Below are positions 5,989-13,704 of a stretch of DNA of 22,015 nt, one piece after another (the first letter of the stretch is position 1; the number at the start of each line of letters is the position of its first letter). The stretch comes from DATMXT01 sp035560415 (GTDB lineage: Bacteria > Bacillota > Clostridia > Oscillospirales > Feifaniaceae). The notes under the pieces were generated by a model, which was given only the letters and a program-made list of their open reading frames with translations, was not told the origin of the DNA and searched no databases. The translations under genes and the position numbers were made by a program. The stretch covers positions 1 through 22,015 of the forward strand of contig DATMZG010000033.1 of NCBI GenBank assembly GCA_035560415.1, written 5' to 3'.

Positions 5989-7962
5989 ATGAAAAAACGA
6001 GGCCTTCGGACGGCTCTTGCGCTGGCACTGGCCATGGTTCTCGCGCTGTCGGCAGGCGCCGCCAGCTACACCGTGGCGCCGGGCGACGTGCTGTGGCGCA
6101 TCGCGCAAAAGTACGGCACAACCTATCAGGAGCTGGCCGCCTTCAACGGCATCGCAAACCCGAACCTGATCTTCCCGGGGCAGATCATCCAAATCCCGGA
6201 GCCGGCAGGCGGCCAAAAACCGGCCCAGCCCCCCGCACCGGAGCCGCCGGAGCAGCCTGCGGCGCCTGTGGCCGTGACCCACACGGTGACGACCAAGGGC
6301 AACAACGGCGACGTGGTCGTGGCCACCTCTTTCTTTGACGGCGACATCACGGCCGTGGAGGTCGTGTCCCACAAGGAGACGCCCGGCATCTCGGACGCCG
6401 CCATTGAGCGCATTCCGGCCGCGATTGCGGAATATGACACCGTCAACGTCGACACGGTGGCGGGCGCCACCAACACCTCGAATGCGATTTTGTCGGCTGT
6501 GCGGCAGGCCATTGAAAAAGAGGGCCTGCGCGTCGAAGACTATATGGGTGAGGTCGGCAAGGGCGTCGCGCAGGCCAAGAGCTACACGGCTGAGGTGCTG
6601 ATCATCGGCGCCGGCGGTTCCGGACTCGCGGCCGCCAACGCCGCGCTCGCAAACGGCGCAGACGTTTTGGTCATTGAGAAAATGGCGACGCCGGGCGGCG
6701 CGACGGCCATTTCGGGCGGCGGCTTCATCGGCGGCGCTTCGGCTTTGCAGCGCAGCTACGGCATCCCGGATGACTCGCCCGACCTCATGTACGCGGACCT
6801 CCTGGCCGGCGGCATCACCAACGATGCGCGGCTGCTGCGGCTGTTTGTCGACAACGTCGGCGCGACCATTGACTGGATGAAGGGTGAACTGAAGCTCCCC
6901 ATTGACCCGGCCGCGCCCGGCACATCTGTGGAGCACTCCCGCAACCGCGGATTTCGCATGACAGGCGGCGCCTCCGCCATCACGGGCTCGCTGGCCGATG
7001 TCTACGAGGCGACCGGCGGCAAGCTGCTGACCGAGACCAAAGCGACTGAGCTCATCGTCGAGGGCGGCCGCGTCTGCGGCGCGCTGGCGACCGACGAGGC
7101 CACCGGCGCCGCTGTCACCATCCGCGCCGACAAAGTCATTCTCGCCACCGGCGGCTACGGCAACAACCCGGACCTGCTGCCGGAGTCGGTCAGCGACATC
7201 CTCTACTACGGCCCCGTCTGCGCGACCGGCGACGGCCTGTTCATGGCCCGCGCCGTGGGCGCCGCCTCTCACTTCATGGACAAGGTGAAAATTTATCCGC
7301 AGGGCGTAGAAGTCGCCCCCGGCAAGGCCAAGGTGTCCACCGGCGCCTCGATGGCCGCCACCAAAGTGTCCGGCGCAATCTACGTCAACCAGAACGGCGA
7401 GCGCGTCGTCAATGAAAACGCCGCTTTCACCGTCATCCGCGACGTGACACTGCTGCAGCCCGGCCGCATCCTCTATCTTGTGCTCGACCAGAAGGGCTTT
7501 GAGGTGTGGCGCGCCAACTCGTCTCTGATCGGCGACACGGTCGTCGAGCAGATGCTGGCGCAAAACGGCGGCACGCCGCTCTTAGGCCACGGCGACACGC
7601 TGGAGGCCATCGCCGGGAAGGCCGGCATCGATGCGGCTAAGCTTACGGCCACCGTGGAGCAGTACAACGCCATGGCGGCCGCCGGCACCGACGCGGACTT
7701 CGGCAAAGCCGAACCCATCGCACTCGGTGCAGGCCCCTATTACATCGTTGAGCAAAAGCTGCGCTTTGCCTCCACCTTAGGCGGGCTGAACATTTCGAAC
7801 GGCATGGAAGTGCTGAATACGGCAGGCGTCGCAATCCCCGGCCTGTACGCGGCCGGCGAGATTGTCGGCGGAGTGCACGGCAACGACTCAATGCCCTCCT
7901 GCAACGTGGGTTGGGCGCTGACCTCCGGCCGCCTGGCCGGCGAGGCCGTCTCGGCCGATTGA
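5989..7962 (+). CDS. Secreted LysM + FMN_bind + FAD fumarate/urocanate-reductase-type flavoprotein
   Basis: This 657-aa protein has, in order: a signal peptide (1-25, KKR then ALALALAMVLALSAGA); a LysM peptidoglycan-binding domain (about 27-70, YTVAPGDVLWRIAQKYGTT); a Pro/Ala linker (71-97); an FMN_bind domain (about 98-180) with the flavinylation motif DTVAGAT, where T161 is the likely covalent FMN site made by ApbE; and an FAD domain beginning LIIGAGGSG (about 204-657). R484, H630 (GGVHG) and R648 (SGRLAG) are candidate substrate and proton-transfer residues. Related flavoproteins reduce fumarate, urocanate or other unsaturated carboxylates with external electrons. ATG 5989 follows GGAGG at 5976-5980 by 8 bases, better than two upstream ATGs. 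The expected NRLGGN after GGVHG is replaced by NDSMPSC, so the substrate is unknown. The gene is monocistronic or leads into tetR. Confidence 0.85.
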   Translation: MKKRGLRTALALALAMVLALSAGAASYTVAPGDVLWRIAQKYGTTYQELAAFNGIANPNLIFPGQIIQIPEPAGGQKPAQPPAPEPPEQPAAPVAVTHTVTTKGNNGDVVVATSFFDGDITAVEVVSHKETPGISDAAIERIPAAIAEYDTVNVDTVAGATNTSNAILSAVRQAIEKEGLRVEDYMGEVGKGVAQAKSYTAEVLIIGAGGSGLAAANAALANGADVLVIEKMATPGGATAISGGGFIGGASALQRSYGIPDDSPDLMYADLLAGGITNDARLLRLFVDNVGATIDWMKGELKLPIDPAAPGTSVEHSRNRGFRMTGGASAITGSLADVYEATGGKLLTETKATELIVEGGRVCGALATDEATGAAVTIRADKVILATGGYGNNPDLLPESVSDILYYGPVCATGDGLFMARAVGAASHFMDKVKIYPQGVEVAPGKAKVSTGASMAATKVSGAIYVNQNGERVVNENAAFTVIRDVTLLQPGRILYLVLDQKGFEVWRANSSLIGDTVVEQMLAQNGGTPLLGHGDTLEAIAGKAGIDAAKLTATVEQYNAMAAAGTDADFGKAEPIALGAGPYYIVEQKLRFASTLGGLNISNGMEVLNTAGVAIPGLYAAGEIVGGVHGNDSMPSCNVGWALTSGRLAGEAVSAD

Positions 7963-7994
7963 CCGCAGCCCGCAGGCAGAGTGCTTTTGACACA

Positions 7995-8034
7995 CCCCCG
8001 CAGCGCGCCACCGTGGGCGCGCTGCGGGGGCTTT
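7995..8034 (+). terminator. Strong hairpin after the flavoreductase gene
   Basis: A 15-bp perfect stem (7995-8009 with 8016-8030) with a 6-base loop is followed by CTTT only, so the stem is very stable but the T tract is poor. The tetR -35 box begins 2 bases after it. Confidence 0.65.
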
Positions 8035-8061
8035 GCACAAAGCGCACGGCCGTGCTATACT
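8033..8061 (+). promoter_or_regulatory. tetR promoter with internal palindromic operator
   Basis: TTGCAC (8033-8038), a 17-base spacer and TATACT (8056-8061). The spacer holds the perfect 12-bp palindrome GCACGGCCGTGC (8044-8055), which ends directly at the -10 box. A repressor bound there would block polymerase, so autoregulation by the TetR protein is the simplest reading. Confidence 0.6.
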
Positions 8062-8115
8062 GAATAAGCGCTCAGGCAGACACAGATACAGATATTAAGG
8101 GGCTGACGTTTTCAC

Positions 8116-8685
8116 ATGTCAAGCGATATGCGCGAGGCCATTGTCCGCACCGTGAAGCGGCTGTACAGCAGATATTCATATGACGAGATCAGCCTCTCCC
8201 AAATCATGCGGGAAGGGGGCATCGGCAAGGGCGCCTTATACTGGCATTTTCCAAATAAGGAGGCAATGTTCGAGGCGGTGTTCCGGCAGTGCTACGACGA
8301 GGCCGTCGCGGCCACGCGGGAGGGCGTTGTCGACGGGGCCGGCGCCTGTGAATGCCTGAAGCAGCGGCTGCTGGGACTGCTGGCGCTCGACGGCCGCGAC
8401 CCCGAGGCGCTCAGCGTCGTGCGCAAGCACATCAAGCGCATGGCGCAGGACGAGGTGGAATCCCCCTTTCCCTACGGCGCCTTTAAAGAGGACATGCTGC
8501 GGCACATCCGCGCCGGGCTTGCCGCCGGCGAGCTGGCCCCGCTGCCCGAGAGCATGCTTCTGATGCTGGCCCATCTGCACAACAGCGAGCTTATCGCCTA
8601 TGTCCGCGAGCACCCCGAATACCGGGACCGGCCGGAGGAGCTCGACCGCATCATCGACCGCCTCTTCCGCTCCCTCGTGCCCTGA
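8116..8685 (+). CDS. TetR/AcrR-family transcriptional regulator
   Basis: A 189-aa one-component repressor. The N-terminal helix-turn-helix (about residues 20-50) has the family pattern: YDEISLSQIMREGGIGKG, then ALYWHFPNKEAMFEAVF. The C-terminal helical half would bind an unknown ligand and form the dimer. ATG 8116 is the only good start; the ribosome site AAGGGG (8097-8102) is 13 bases away, longer than usual. It has its own promoter with a palindrome that could be its operator. It lies between the flavoreductase gene and the MFS genes on the same strand, so either could be a target, but I found no copy of the palindrome at their promoters. Together with the reductase it lies between the two serS-tail repeats. 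Confidence 0.9.
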   Translation: MSSDMREAIVRTVKRLYSRYSYDEISLSQIMREGGIGKGALYWHFPNKEAMFEAVFRQCYDEAVAATREGVVDGAGACECLKQRLLGLLALDGRDPEALSVVRKHIKRMAQDEVESPFPYGAFKEDMLRHIRAGLAAGELAPLPESMLLMLAHLHNSELIAYVREHPEYRDRPEELDRIIDRLFRSLVP

Positions 8686-8699
8686 TGCCAAGGGGGCGG

Positions 8700-8721
8700 G
8701 GGCTTCGACGTCATCAAATAG
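8700..8721 (+). pseudogene. Displaced serS 3' tail (right direct-repeat copy)
   Basis: Bases 8700-8720 match the serS end at 5773-5793 in 20 of 21 positions. In frame, 8701-8721 reads GFDVIK then TAG, against GCDVIK and TAA in the intact serS. No serS-like sequence is seen upstream of it; the likeness starts abruptly. It is followed by a serS-like terminator. This looks like the original serS tail pushed downstream by insertion of the flavoreductase-tetR segment. Confidence 0.6.
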
Positions 8722-8733
8722 CCTAAAACGCAT

Positions 8734-8762
8734 AAAAGGGCGGCGCGGGCTGCCCTTTTTTA
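8734..8762 (+). terminator. Terminator downstream of tetR, similar to that of serS
   Basis: An 11-bp stem including one G-T pair, loop GCGG, with T's from 8756 on. Its sequence (AAAAGGGCGGC arm) and distance from the preceding serS-like stop codon closely parallel the serS terminator. Confidence 0.85.
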
Positions 8763-8857
8763 TGCAATTTTCTCAAATACGCTCACATTTTATTTGTGGC
8801 TACCGGTTTTACCAATCATAACTAAAGTTGAAAAATCAAAAAGTTTGTGTGCGCCTA

Positions 8858-8886
8858 TTTACTTTACTTTTCAAATCTGATATTCT
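8858..8886 (+). promoter_or_regulatory. Possible promoter of the first MFS gene
   Basis: TTTACT (8858-8863), 17 bases, TATTCT (8881-8886), four of six matches each. The 8763-8936 gap is markedly AT-rich compared with its surroundings, and other -10-like words occur, so the exact site is uncertain. Confidence 0.35.
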
Positions 8887-8936
8887 GTATTTTGCGCTAT
8901 TGCAGGCGCTTTCATTTAAAAGAGGAGAAAATACAT

Positions 8937-10190
8937 ATGGCTGAAAAGAAAAGCAAGCTTTTTTACGGCTGGTGGATTGTGTTCGCGGGGGCTTTAATCT
9001 CGGGCGCCGGCGTCGGAATTCTCATCAACTGCTCCGGCGTCTTCATCAAGCCGGTCACCGAAGCCATGGGGTATTCCCGCGGCGGGTTCACGCTCTATAC
9101 GACCATCCAGTCCATCGTCGCAATGCTTTCGGTCCCGGTCTACGGCGAGATTTTCCGCCGGTTCTCGATTCGCAAAGTCATGTTCATCGCCTCAGTCTAC
9201 TGCTGCGCCGTCTACTTCTGCCTCTCTTTTGCCACTTCGCTCTGGCACTTCTATGTGCTTGGCGCCCTGTACGGGCTCGGGAACTCCTGCATCACCATCA
9301 TGGCGGTGGGGACGATGGTCAACCGCTGGTTCTTTGAGCGCAAGGGGCTTGCCGCGGGGCTCGCCTTCTCCGGCTCGGGCGTGACGGCGGCCATCATGAT
9401 GAAGGTGACCACAGCCGTCATTGAGACGAACGGCTGGCGGTTCGGCTACCGCGTTCAGGCGCTGGTCGCCTTTGCGCTGCTCTTTGTCGCCACGGTCTTC
9501 ATCGTGAAGGACAAGCCGGAGGACATCGGGCTTGTGCCGCTGGGCGCCGAAAAGAAGACTGCGGACGGCGCGCCGCCGGCGCGGCTGGGCCTGACGCGGG
9601 CGCAGGCGCTCAAGACCCCGACTTTTTACATCATGGCGGCCGGGTTTTTCCTGAACTCCATGATCGGCATGGGCATCAATCCCCACATCAGCGCCTGCCT
9701 GACCGACATCGGGTACGACGTGTCCTTCGCCTCGACCATCATCTCGGTCGTCATGCTCATCATGATGTTCGGCAAGGTGTCGCTGGGCGCGATGTTCGAC
9801 AAGATCGGCTCTGTCAAAGCGGGCTTTACGGTGGGCTTTGTGCTGCTCATGTCCTCGATTCTCCTGTATTTCACTGAGCTAGGCACCGTCTTTGCCTGGG
9901 CTTTCGCCCTCTTCTTCGGGTTTGGATACTCGACGCTGTCGGTGCCCTACTCCTATCTGAGCAGTGAGATTTTCGGCGACCGCGAATTTTCCCGCATTTA
10001 CAGCATGTCCACGATGCTGTCGGCCGCAGGCGGAGCCATTGGGCCTGTCCTGTCCGGATTTTTGTTCGACGTCACGGGCTCCTACAAGCTGGTTCTCATC
10101 CTCTACGCCATTTGCTCCGCGGCCGTCATCCTGCTGCTCGTCACTGCGGCCAAGCAGGGGAAAGCCCGCGGCTACGCCACAGCCGAGTAA
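8937..10190 (+). CDS. MFS transporter, oxalate/formate antiporter (OFA)-like, copy 1
   Basis: A 417-aa, highly hydrophobic 12-helix major facilitator protein. The N-terminus KLFYGWWIVFAGALISGAG and the segment NCSGVFIKPVTEAMGYSRG are typical of the OFA/monocarboxylate branch, whose members exchange or import small carboxylates; the substrate here cannot be read from sequence. The cytoplasmic loop after helix 2 (RRFSIRKVMF) and the central hydrophilic loop (KDKPEDIGLVPLGAEKK) are visible. ATG 8937 follows AGAGGAGA (8921-8928); the open frame reaches back to 8847 but has no ribosome site there. The next gene is a close paralogue, 57 bases on, and probably co-transcribed. A secreted carboxylate-reductase-type enzyme lies upstream. 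Confidence 0.88.
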   Translation: MAEKKSKLFYGWWIVFAGALISGAGVGILINCSGVFIKPVTEAMGYSRGGFTLYTTIQSIVAMLSVPVYGEIFRRFSIRKVMFIASVYCCAVYFCLSFATSLWHFYVLGALYGLGNSCITIMAVGTMVNRWFFERKGLAAGLAFSGSGVTAAIMMKVTTAVIETNGWRFGYRVQALVAFALLFVATVFIVKDKPEDIGLVPLGAEKKTADGAPPARLGLTRAQALKTPTFYIMAAGFFLNSMIGMGINPHISACLTDIGYDVSFASTIISVVMLIMMFGKVSLGAMFDKIGSVKAGFTVGFVLLMSSILLYFTELGTVFAWAFALFFGFGYSTLSVPYSYLSSEIFGDREFSRIYSMSTMLSAAGGAIGPVLSGFLFDVTGSYKLVLILYAICSAAVILLLVTAAKQGKARGYATAE

Positions 10191-10201
10191 ATGTTTCTAC
10201 C

Positions 10202-10235
10202 CCCTACACTTTGACGTTTCGACACCCTACACTTT
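10202..10235. repeat. Pair of 11-bp direct repeats between the MFS genes
   Basis: CCCTACACTTT occurs at 10202-10212 and again at 10225-10235, 23 bp apart, just upstream of the ribosome site of the second MFS gene. It could be a regulator-binding pair, or a small duplication. Confidence 0.6.
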
Positions 10236-10247
10236 TAAGGAGTATTT

Positions 10248-11486
10248 ATGACAACCGCAAAACCAAAGCTGTTTTACGGCTGGTACGTCGTCTTTTCCTG
10301 CACGCTCATCATCGGCGGCTCAATCGGCCTTCTCTGGAACTGTGCAAGCGTATTTGTCAAGCCGGTCACTGAGGCGCTGGGCTTCACCCGCGGCGCTTTT
10401 ACGCTCTATACGACGCTGACCAGCATGGCGTCCACGGTTGCCATGCCTTTTTACGGCGGGATTTTTAAAAAATACGGACAAAAGCGCATTATGTTCTACT
10501 GTGCCGCCGTCTGCTGCTCGCTGCCGCTGCTCCTGTCCTTTTCCGGCGTCCTCTGGCAGTTTTACCTGATTGCGCTCATTCAGGGCTCTTTCATCGTCGC
10601 GCTTGACGTCATGTCGATGGGCACCCTCATCAACAACTGGTTTCGGGCCAGCAAAGGGCTTGCCACCGGCATCGCCTACGCGGGCTCAAGCCTCATCGGC
10701 ATGGTCGCCGTGCCCGCCGTCTCCCGGATTGTCGACGCGCTGGGCTGGGAGTGGGGATACCGCTCCATGTCGCTCATGGCAGCCCTCCTCATTTTTCCGG
10801 TGCTCACATTTGTCGTCAAGGAGCACCCGGAGGACAAGGGCCTGCGCCGCTACGGCGAAGAGGCGTTTGAGGGCGTCGAAGCCACCCCTGTGGGCGGGCT
10901 GACCCGGGGTGAGGCGCTCAAAACCCCCATGTTCTGGATGCTCGGCCTTGGACTCTTCGCCTCCTCGCTCATCACGACCGGAATTGCGACCAACTTCATG
11001 GCCTTCATGACCGACATCGGCTATTCCACGGTTTTCGCCTCCGGAATTATATCGGGGTATATGGCCGTCATGTGCGCCGGAAAGCTCGGTTTTGGCTCAA
11101 TTTTCGATAAGCTGGGCGCCCCGCTGGGCGCACTGCTCGCCGGGCTTGTGAACTTCCTTGCACCGCTCGTCTTGGTCTTCAGCGGGCTGTCCGCCATGCC
11201 TTACATTTTCGCCTTCGTCTTTGGGCTCGCCTACGCCACCTCTACGGTGCCGCCGGCCATGCTGACGGCCGCCATCTTCGGCAACAAAGACTTCACGTCG
11301 GTCTACGGGACTGTGCTCATGTTCATGACGGTGGGGGGCGCCGTCGGCGCGCCGCTCTGCGGGTTTATTTTCGATTTGACAAAATCCTACCATACGGCAT
11401 GGCTGCTACTGGCCGTCTGCGGAGCCGTCGCCACATTCTTTTATGTGGTCTCAACGAGCCTCGGCGAAAAGCGAAAAACCTGGTAA
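10248..11486 (+). CDS. MFS transporter, OFA-like, copy 2
   Basis: A 412-aa 12-helix major facilitator protein and close paralogue of the preceding gene: over the 77 residues from KLFYGW to the MF that closes the loop after helix 2, 40 are identical without gaps. It is therefore a tandem duplication that has diverged. The central loop contains KEHPEDKGLRRYGEE, aligned with the KDKPEDIGL loop of copy 1. ATG 10248 follows AAGGAG (10237-10242) closely. The leader contains the direct-repeat pair. A strong terminator follows the gene, so the two MFS genes probably form one operon. The substrate is unknown; small carboxylates are expected for the family. Confidence 0.88.
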   Translation: MTTAKPKLFYGWYVVFSCTLIIGGSIGLLWNCASVFVKPVTEALGFTRGAFTLYTTLTSMASTVAMPFYGGIFKKYGQKRIMFYCAAVCCSLPLLLSFSGVLWQFYLIALIQGSFIVALDVMSMGTLINNWFRASKGLATGIAYAGSSLIGMVAVPAVSRIVDALGWEWGYRSMSLMAALLIFPVLTFVVKEHPEDKGLRRYGEEAFEGVEATPVGGLTRGEALKTPMFWMLGLGLFASSLITTGIATNFMAFMTDIGYSTVFASGIISGYMAVMCAGKLGFGSIFDKLGAPLGALLAGLVNFLAPLVLVFSGLSAMPYIFAFVFGLAYATSTVPPAMLTAAIFGNKDFTSVYGTVLMFMTVGGAVGAPLCGFIFDLTKSYHTAWLLLAVCGAVATFFYVVSTSLGEKRKTW

Positions 11487-11502
11487 AACGTCGGTCGCTC
11501 AC

Positions 11503-11535
11503 TTTTACCGTGGCTTTTGCCACGGTAAAATTTTA
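11503..11535 (+). terminator. Terminator of the MFS pair
   Basis: A 12-bp perfect stem (11503-11514 with 11519-11530), loop TTTT, then TTTTA. Because the stem begins with TTTT and ends with AAAA, it could also work partly in the other direction. Confidence 0.85.
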
Positions 11536-11563
11536 CTCACTTCTTGATGAGAGGGGGCCTATT

Positions 11564-12952
11564 GTGCGCCTTGACCGCCTGAAAGGCGACCGCGGGTTTT
11601 ACCGCATGGTCGCAATGCTGGTGCTGCCCATGATCGTGCAGCAGGGCATCACGTTTTTTGTCAATCTCCTCGACAACATCATGATAGGGGCCCTGGGCAC
11701 CCTCCCCATGAGCGCCGTCTCCATTGTCAACCAGCTCTTCTTCGTCGTCAACCTCACGCTGTTCGGCGGGCTGTCGGGCGTGTCTATTTTCGGCGCCCAG
11801 TTTTGGGGCGTCAAGGACTACGACGGCATGCGACGCACGCTGCGCATTAAGCTGATGTTCGGCGTGGCAGTGACTGCCGCAACCACGCTGCTGCTGTTGA
11901 CCAAGGGCGACGCGCTGATTGGGCTGTGGCTTGCGGGCGACGTCAACACGCCGGCCGAGATCGCCGAAGTCCTGCACGAGGGCATGGCCTACCTGCGCAT
12001 CATTATTTTGGGCCTGCCCGCCTTCATGTTGACCCAGGTCTACGTCAACACCCTGCGGGAGACGGGGGAGACCGTCGCCCCCATGAAGGCCAGCCTCATC
12101 GCGGTTCTCGTCAACCTCGTCGGCAACTACCTGCTCATTTTCGGCAAATTCGGCTTTCCGGCCTTAGGGGCGGCCGGCGGCGCCATTGCGACGGTGGCGG
12201 CCCGCGCCCTCGAGGCGCTCTACATCGTGCGCCACGCGCACCGCAACACCCAAAAATACCCCTTCATTCCGGGGCTTTACAGGCGGCTCCATGTGCCGGC
12301 CGACCTGCTCAAAAAAGTGGCGGTCACCGGCATTCCGCTGCTCTTGAACGAGGCGCTGTGGTCGGTCGGCAACACCCTCATCAACAACTCCTACTCGGCC
12401 AGAGGCCTGCCCGTCGTCGCCTCAGTCAACATTCTCGGCACGGCCTGGCAGTTTTTCGCCGTCGTCATGTTCTCAATGGGGGCTGCGGTCTCGATTCTGG
12501 TCGGCCAGAAGCTCGGGGCCGGCGACATCGAGGGGGCAAAGGAGATCAACCTCAAACTGCTGTTTGCGGCCTTTGTGCTGCACATCGGGGTCGGACTGCT
12601 GCTCATCGGGGCCGCCCCCTTCATTCCGCTGCTCTACAAGACCGAGCCCGCCGTGCGCACCCTTGCCACCCACCTGCTCGTGGTGGCGGGGCTGTCGCTG
12701 CCGGTGCACACCCTCATCCACTGCGCCTACTTCGCCATCCGGTCGGGCGGCAAAACCGTGGTCACTTTCCTGTTCGACTGCGGCTTCATGTGGGCGGTGT
12801 CGGTACCGCTGGCCTTTTTCCTCTGCCGGTTTACGGGGCTGCCGGTCATAGCGGTCTACGCCGTCATTCAGTTCGCCGACGTGGCAAAGCTCGGCATCGG
12901 ACTTGCGATGCTGAAAAACGGCTTTTGGGCCAACAACATCATCGGAGCATAA
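11564..12952 (+). CDS. MATE-family multidrug/organic-cation efflux transporter
   Basis: MATE proteins export drugs or metabolites using a sodium or proton gradient. The 462-aa protein fits the usual length of 440-480 and shows the two-fold repeat of six helices: VLPMIVQQGITFFVNLLDNI starts the first half and GIPLLLNEALWSVGNTLINN the second. I chose GTG 11564 because GAGAGGGGG (11549-11557) lies just before it; the open frame extends upstream into the MFS gene and its terminator, which cannot be coding. I see no clear promoter in the 77-base gap, so transcription may be read-through. It converges on lexA with a shared terminator. Confidence 0.9.
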   Translation: MRLDRLKGDRGFYRMVAMLVLPMIVQQGITFFVNLLDNIMIGALGTLPMSAVSIVNQLFFVVNLTLFGGLSGVSIFGAQFWGVKDYDGMRRTLRIKLMFGVAVTAATTLLLLTKGDALIGLWLAGDVNTPAEIAEVLHEGMAYLRIIILGLPAFMLTQVYVNTLRETGETVAPMKASLIAVLVNLVGNYLLIFGKFGFPALGAAGGAIATVAARALEALYIVRHAHRNTQKYPFIPGLYRRLHVPADLLKKVAVTGIPLLLNEALWSVGNTLINNSYSARGLPVVASVNILGTAWQFFAVVMFSMGAAVSILVGQKLGAGDIEGAKEINLKLLFAAFVLHIGVGLLLIGAAPFIPLLYKTEPAVRTLATHLLVVAGLSLPVHTLIHCAYFAIRSGGKTVVTFLFDCGFMWAVSVPLAFFLCRFTGLPVIAVYAVIQFADVAKLGIGLAMLKNGFWANNIIGA

Positions 12953-12965
12953 AAAATCGGGACAT

Positions 12966-12995
12966 AAAAAAAGAGGGCGCAGGCTCTCTTTTTTT
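12966..12995. terminator. Bidirectional terminator between MATE gene and lexA
   Basis: A 13-bp stem with one G-T pair (12966-12978 with 12983-12995) has A's at the left and T's at the right, so it serves both converging genes. Confidence 0.85.
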
Positions 12996-13007
12996 ATTAT
13001 TGTCAGT

Positions 13008-13607
13008 TTACATCTCCCGCCAGACGCCGATGACTTTCCCGAGCACCGCAAGCTCTTCCACAATGATGGGCTCGTAGGCTTTGTTTTCCGGCTGAAGCCT
13101 GAAATGTCCCTGCTCTTTATAAAACCGCTTGACAGTGGCCTCGTCCTCAATTAAAGCGACGACGATATCGCCGTTTTCGGCCGTCGGCGTGCGCTCGACG
13201 ACGACGAGGTCGCCGTCTAAAATGGCGGCGTCCACCATGCTGTCGCCCCGCACGGTCAGGGCAAAGAGCTCGCGGCCGCGGGCAAAGTCGCGGTCGACCG
13301 GCAGCGCGCCAAGGGCGTCCTCCACGGCGAGAATCGGCGCGCCCGCCGTCACTTTGCCGACAATGGGCACCGGAACGGTTCGGCGGCCGGGGCCGCCGTC
13401 CGGCAAGGCAAGGGCCCGCTTTCGGCCGACGCCGGTCCGCAGCAGCCCCTCCTCTTCGAGCTCATGCAGGTATAAAAAGACGGTCGAAGTGGATTTGAGC
13501 CCCACGCCCTCGCAGATTTCGCGCATGGAGGGGGGCAGGCCCACCTCGTCGATGTAGCTTGCAATGAAATTGTAAATCTCTTTTTTTCGGCGCTCTCCCT
13601 TTGTCAT
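13008..13607 (-). CDS. lexA: LexA SOS repressor
   Basis: LexA represses DNA-damage genes until RecA filaments trigger its self-cleavage. The 199-aa protein has an N-terminal winged helix-turn-helix (1-70, with LPPSMREICEGVGLKSTSTV), the Ala88-Gly89 cleavage site in VTAGAPI, catalytic Ser123 in VRGDSM and Lys160 in EATVKRF. All key residues are intact, so it should be functional. The start codon is ATG, with GGGAGGT just upstream. It is the only clear minus-strand gene in the window. Its promoter overlaps that of the divergent D-aminoacylase gene, and an SOS-box-like palindrome overlaps its -35 box. Confidence 0.96.
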   Translation of the reverse strand: MTKGERRKKEIYNFIASYIDEVGLPPSMREICEGVGLKSTSTVFLYLHELEEEGLLRTGVGRKRALALPDGGPGRRTVPVPIVGKVTAGAPILAVEDALGALPVDRDFARGRELFALTVRGDSMVDAAILDGDLVVVERTPTAENGDIVVALIEDEATVKRFYKEQGHFRLQPENKAYEPIIVEELAVLGKVIGVWREM

Positions 13608-13623
13608 ATTGACCTCCCGGCGA

Positions 13624-13652
13624 TTGACACAGCCATTTCACTGGTTTATAGT
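13624..13652 (+). promoter_or_regulatory. Promoter of the D-aminoacylase gene
   Basis: TTGACA (13624-13629), 17 bases, TATAGT (13647-13652), near-consensus. It lies in the leader of lexA, and its predicted start (about 13659) coincides with that of the lexA promoter on the other strand. Confidence 0.6.
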
Positions 13653-13665
13653 TTATATATTGGTT

Positions 13666-13694
13666 ATCATACCACAGCCCGGACAAAAAAGCAA
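13666..13694 (-). promoter_or_regulatory. lexA promoter
   Basis: Read on the minus strand: TTGCTT (13694-13689), a 17-base spacer, and an extended -10 TGGTATGAT whose TATGAT is at 13671-13666. The predicted start is about 13659. Confidence 0.6.
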
Positions 13695-13704
13695 ACATTT
13701 GTTT
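13693..13704. promoter_or_regulatory. SOS-box-like palindrome
   Basis: AAACATTTGTTT matches the Gram-positive LexA box GAAC(N4)GTTC except for the two outer bases. It overlaps the lexA -35 box, as expected for autorepression. The box is degenerate, so the call is moderate. Confidence 0.45.

Noticed and set aside
5899..7563. A 554-codon open frame on the minus strand opposite the flavoreductase gene
   Set aside because: It is antisense to a gene with clear domains; its translation is low-complexity (Ala, Arg, Gly, His, Val) and typical of the opposite strand of GC-rich coding DNA.
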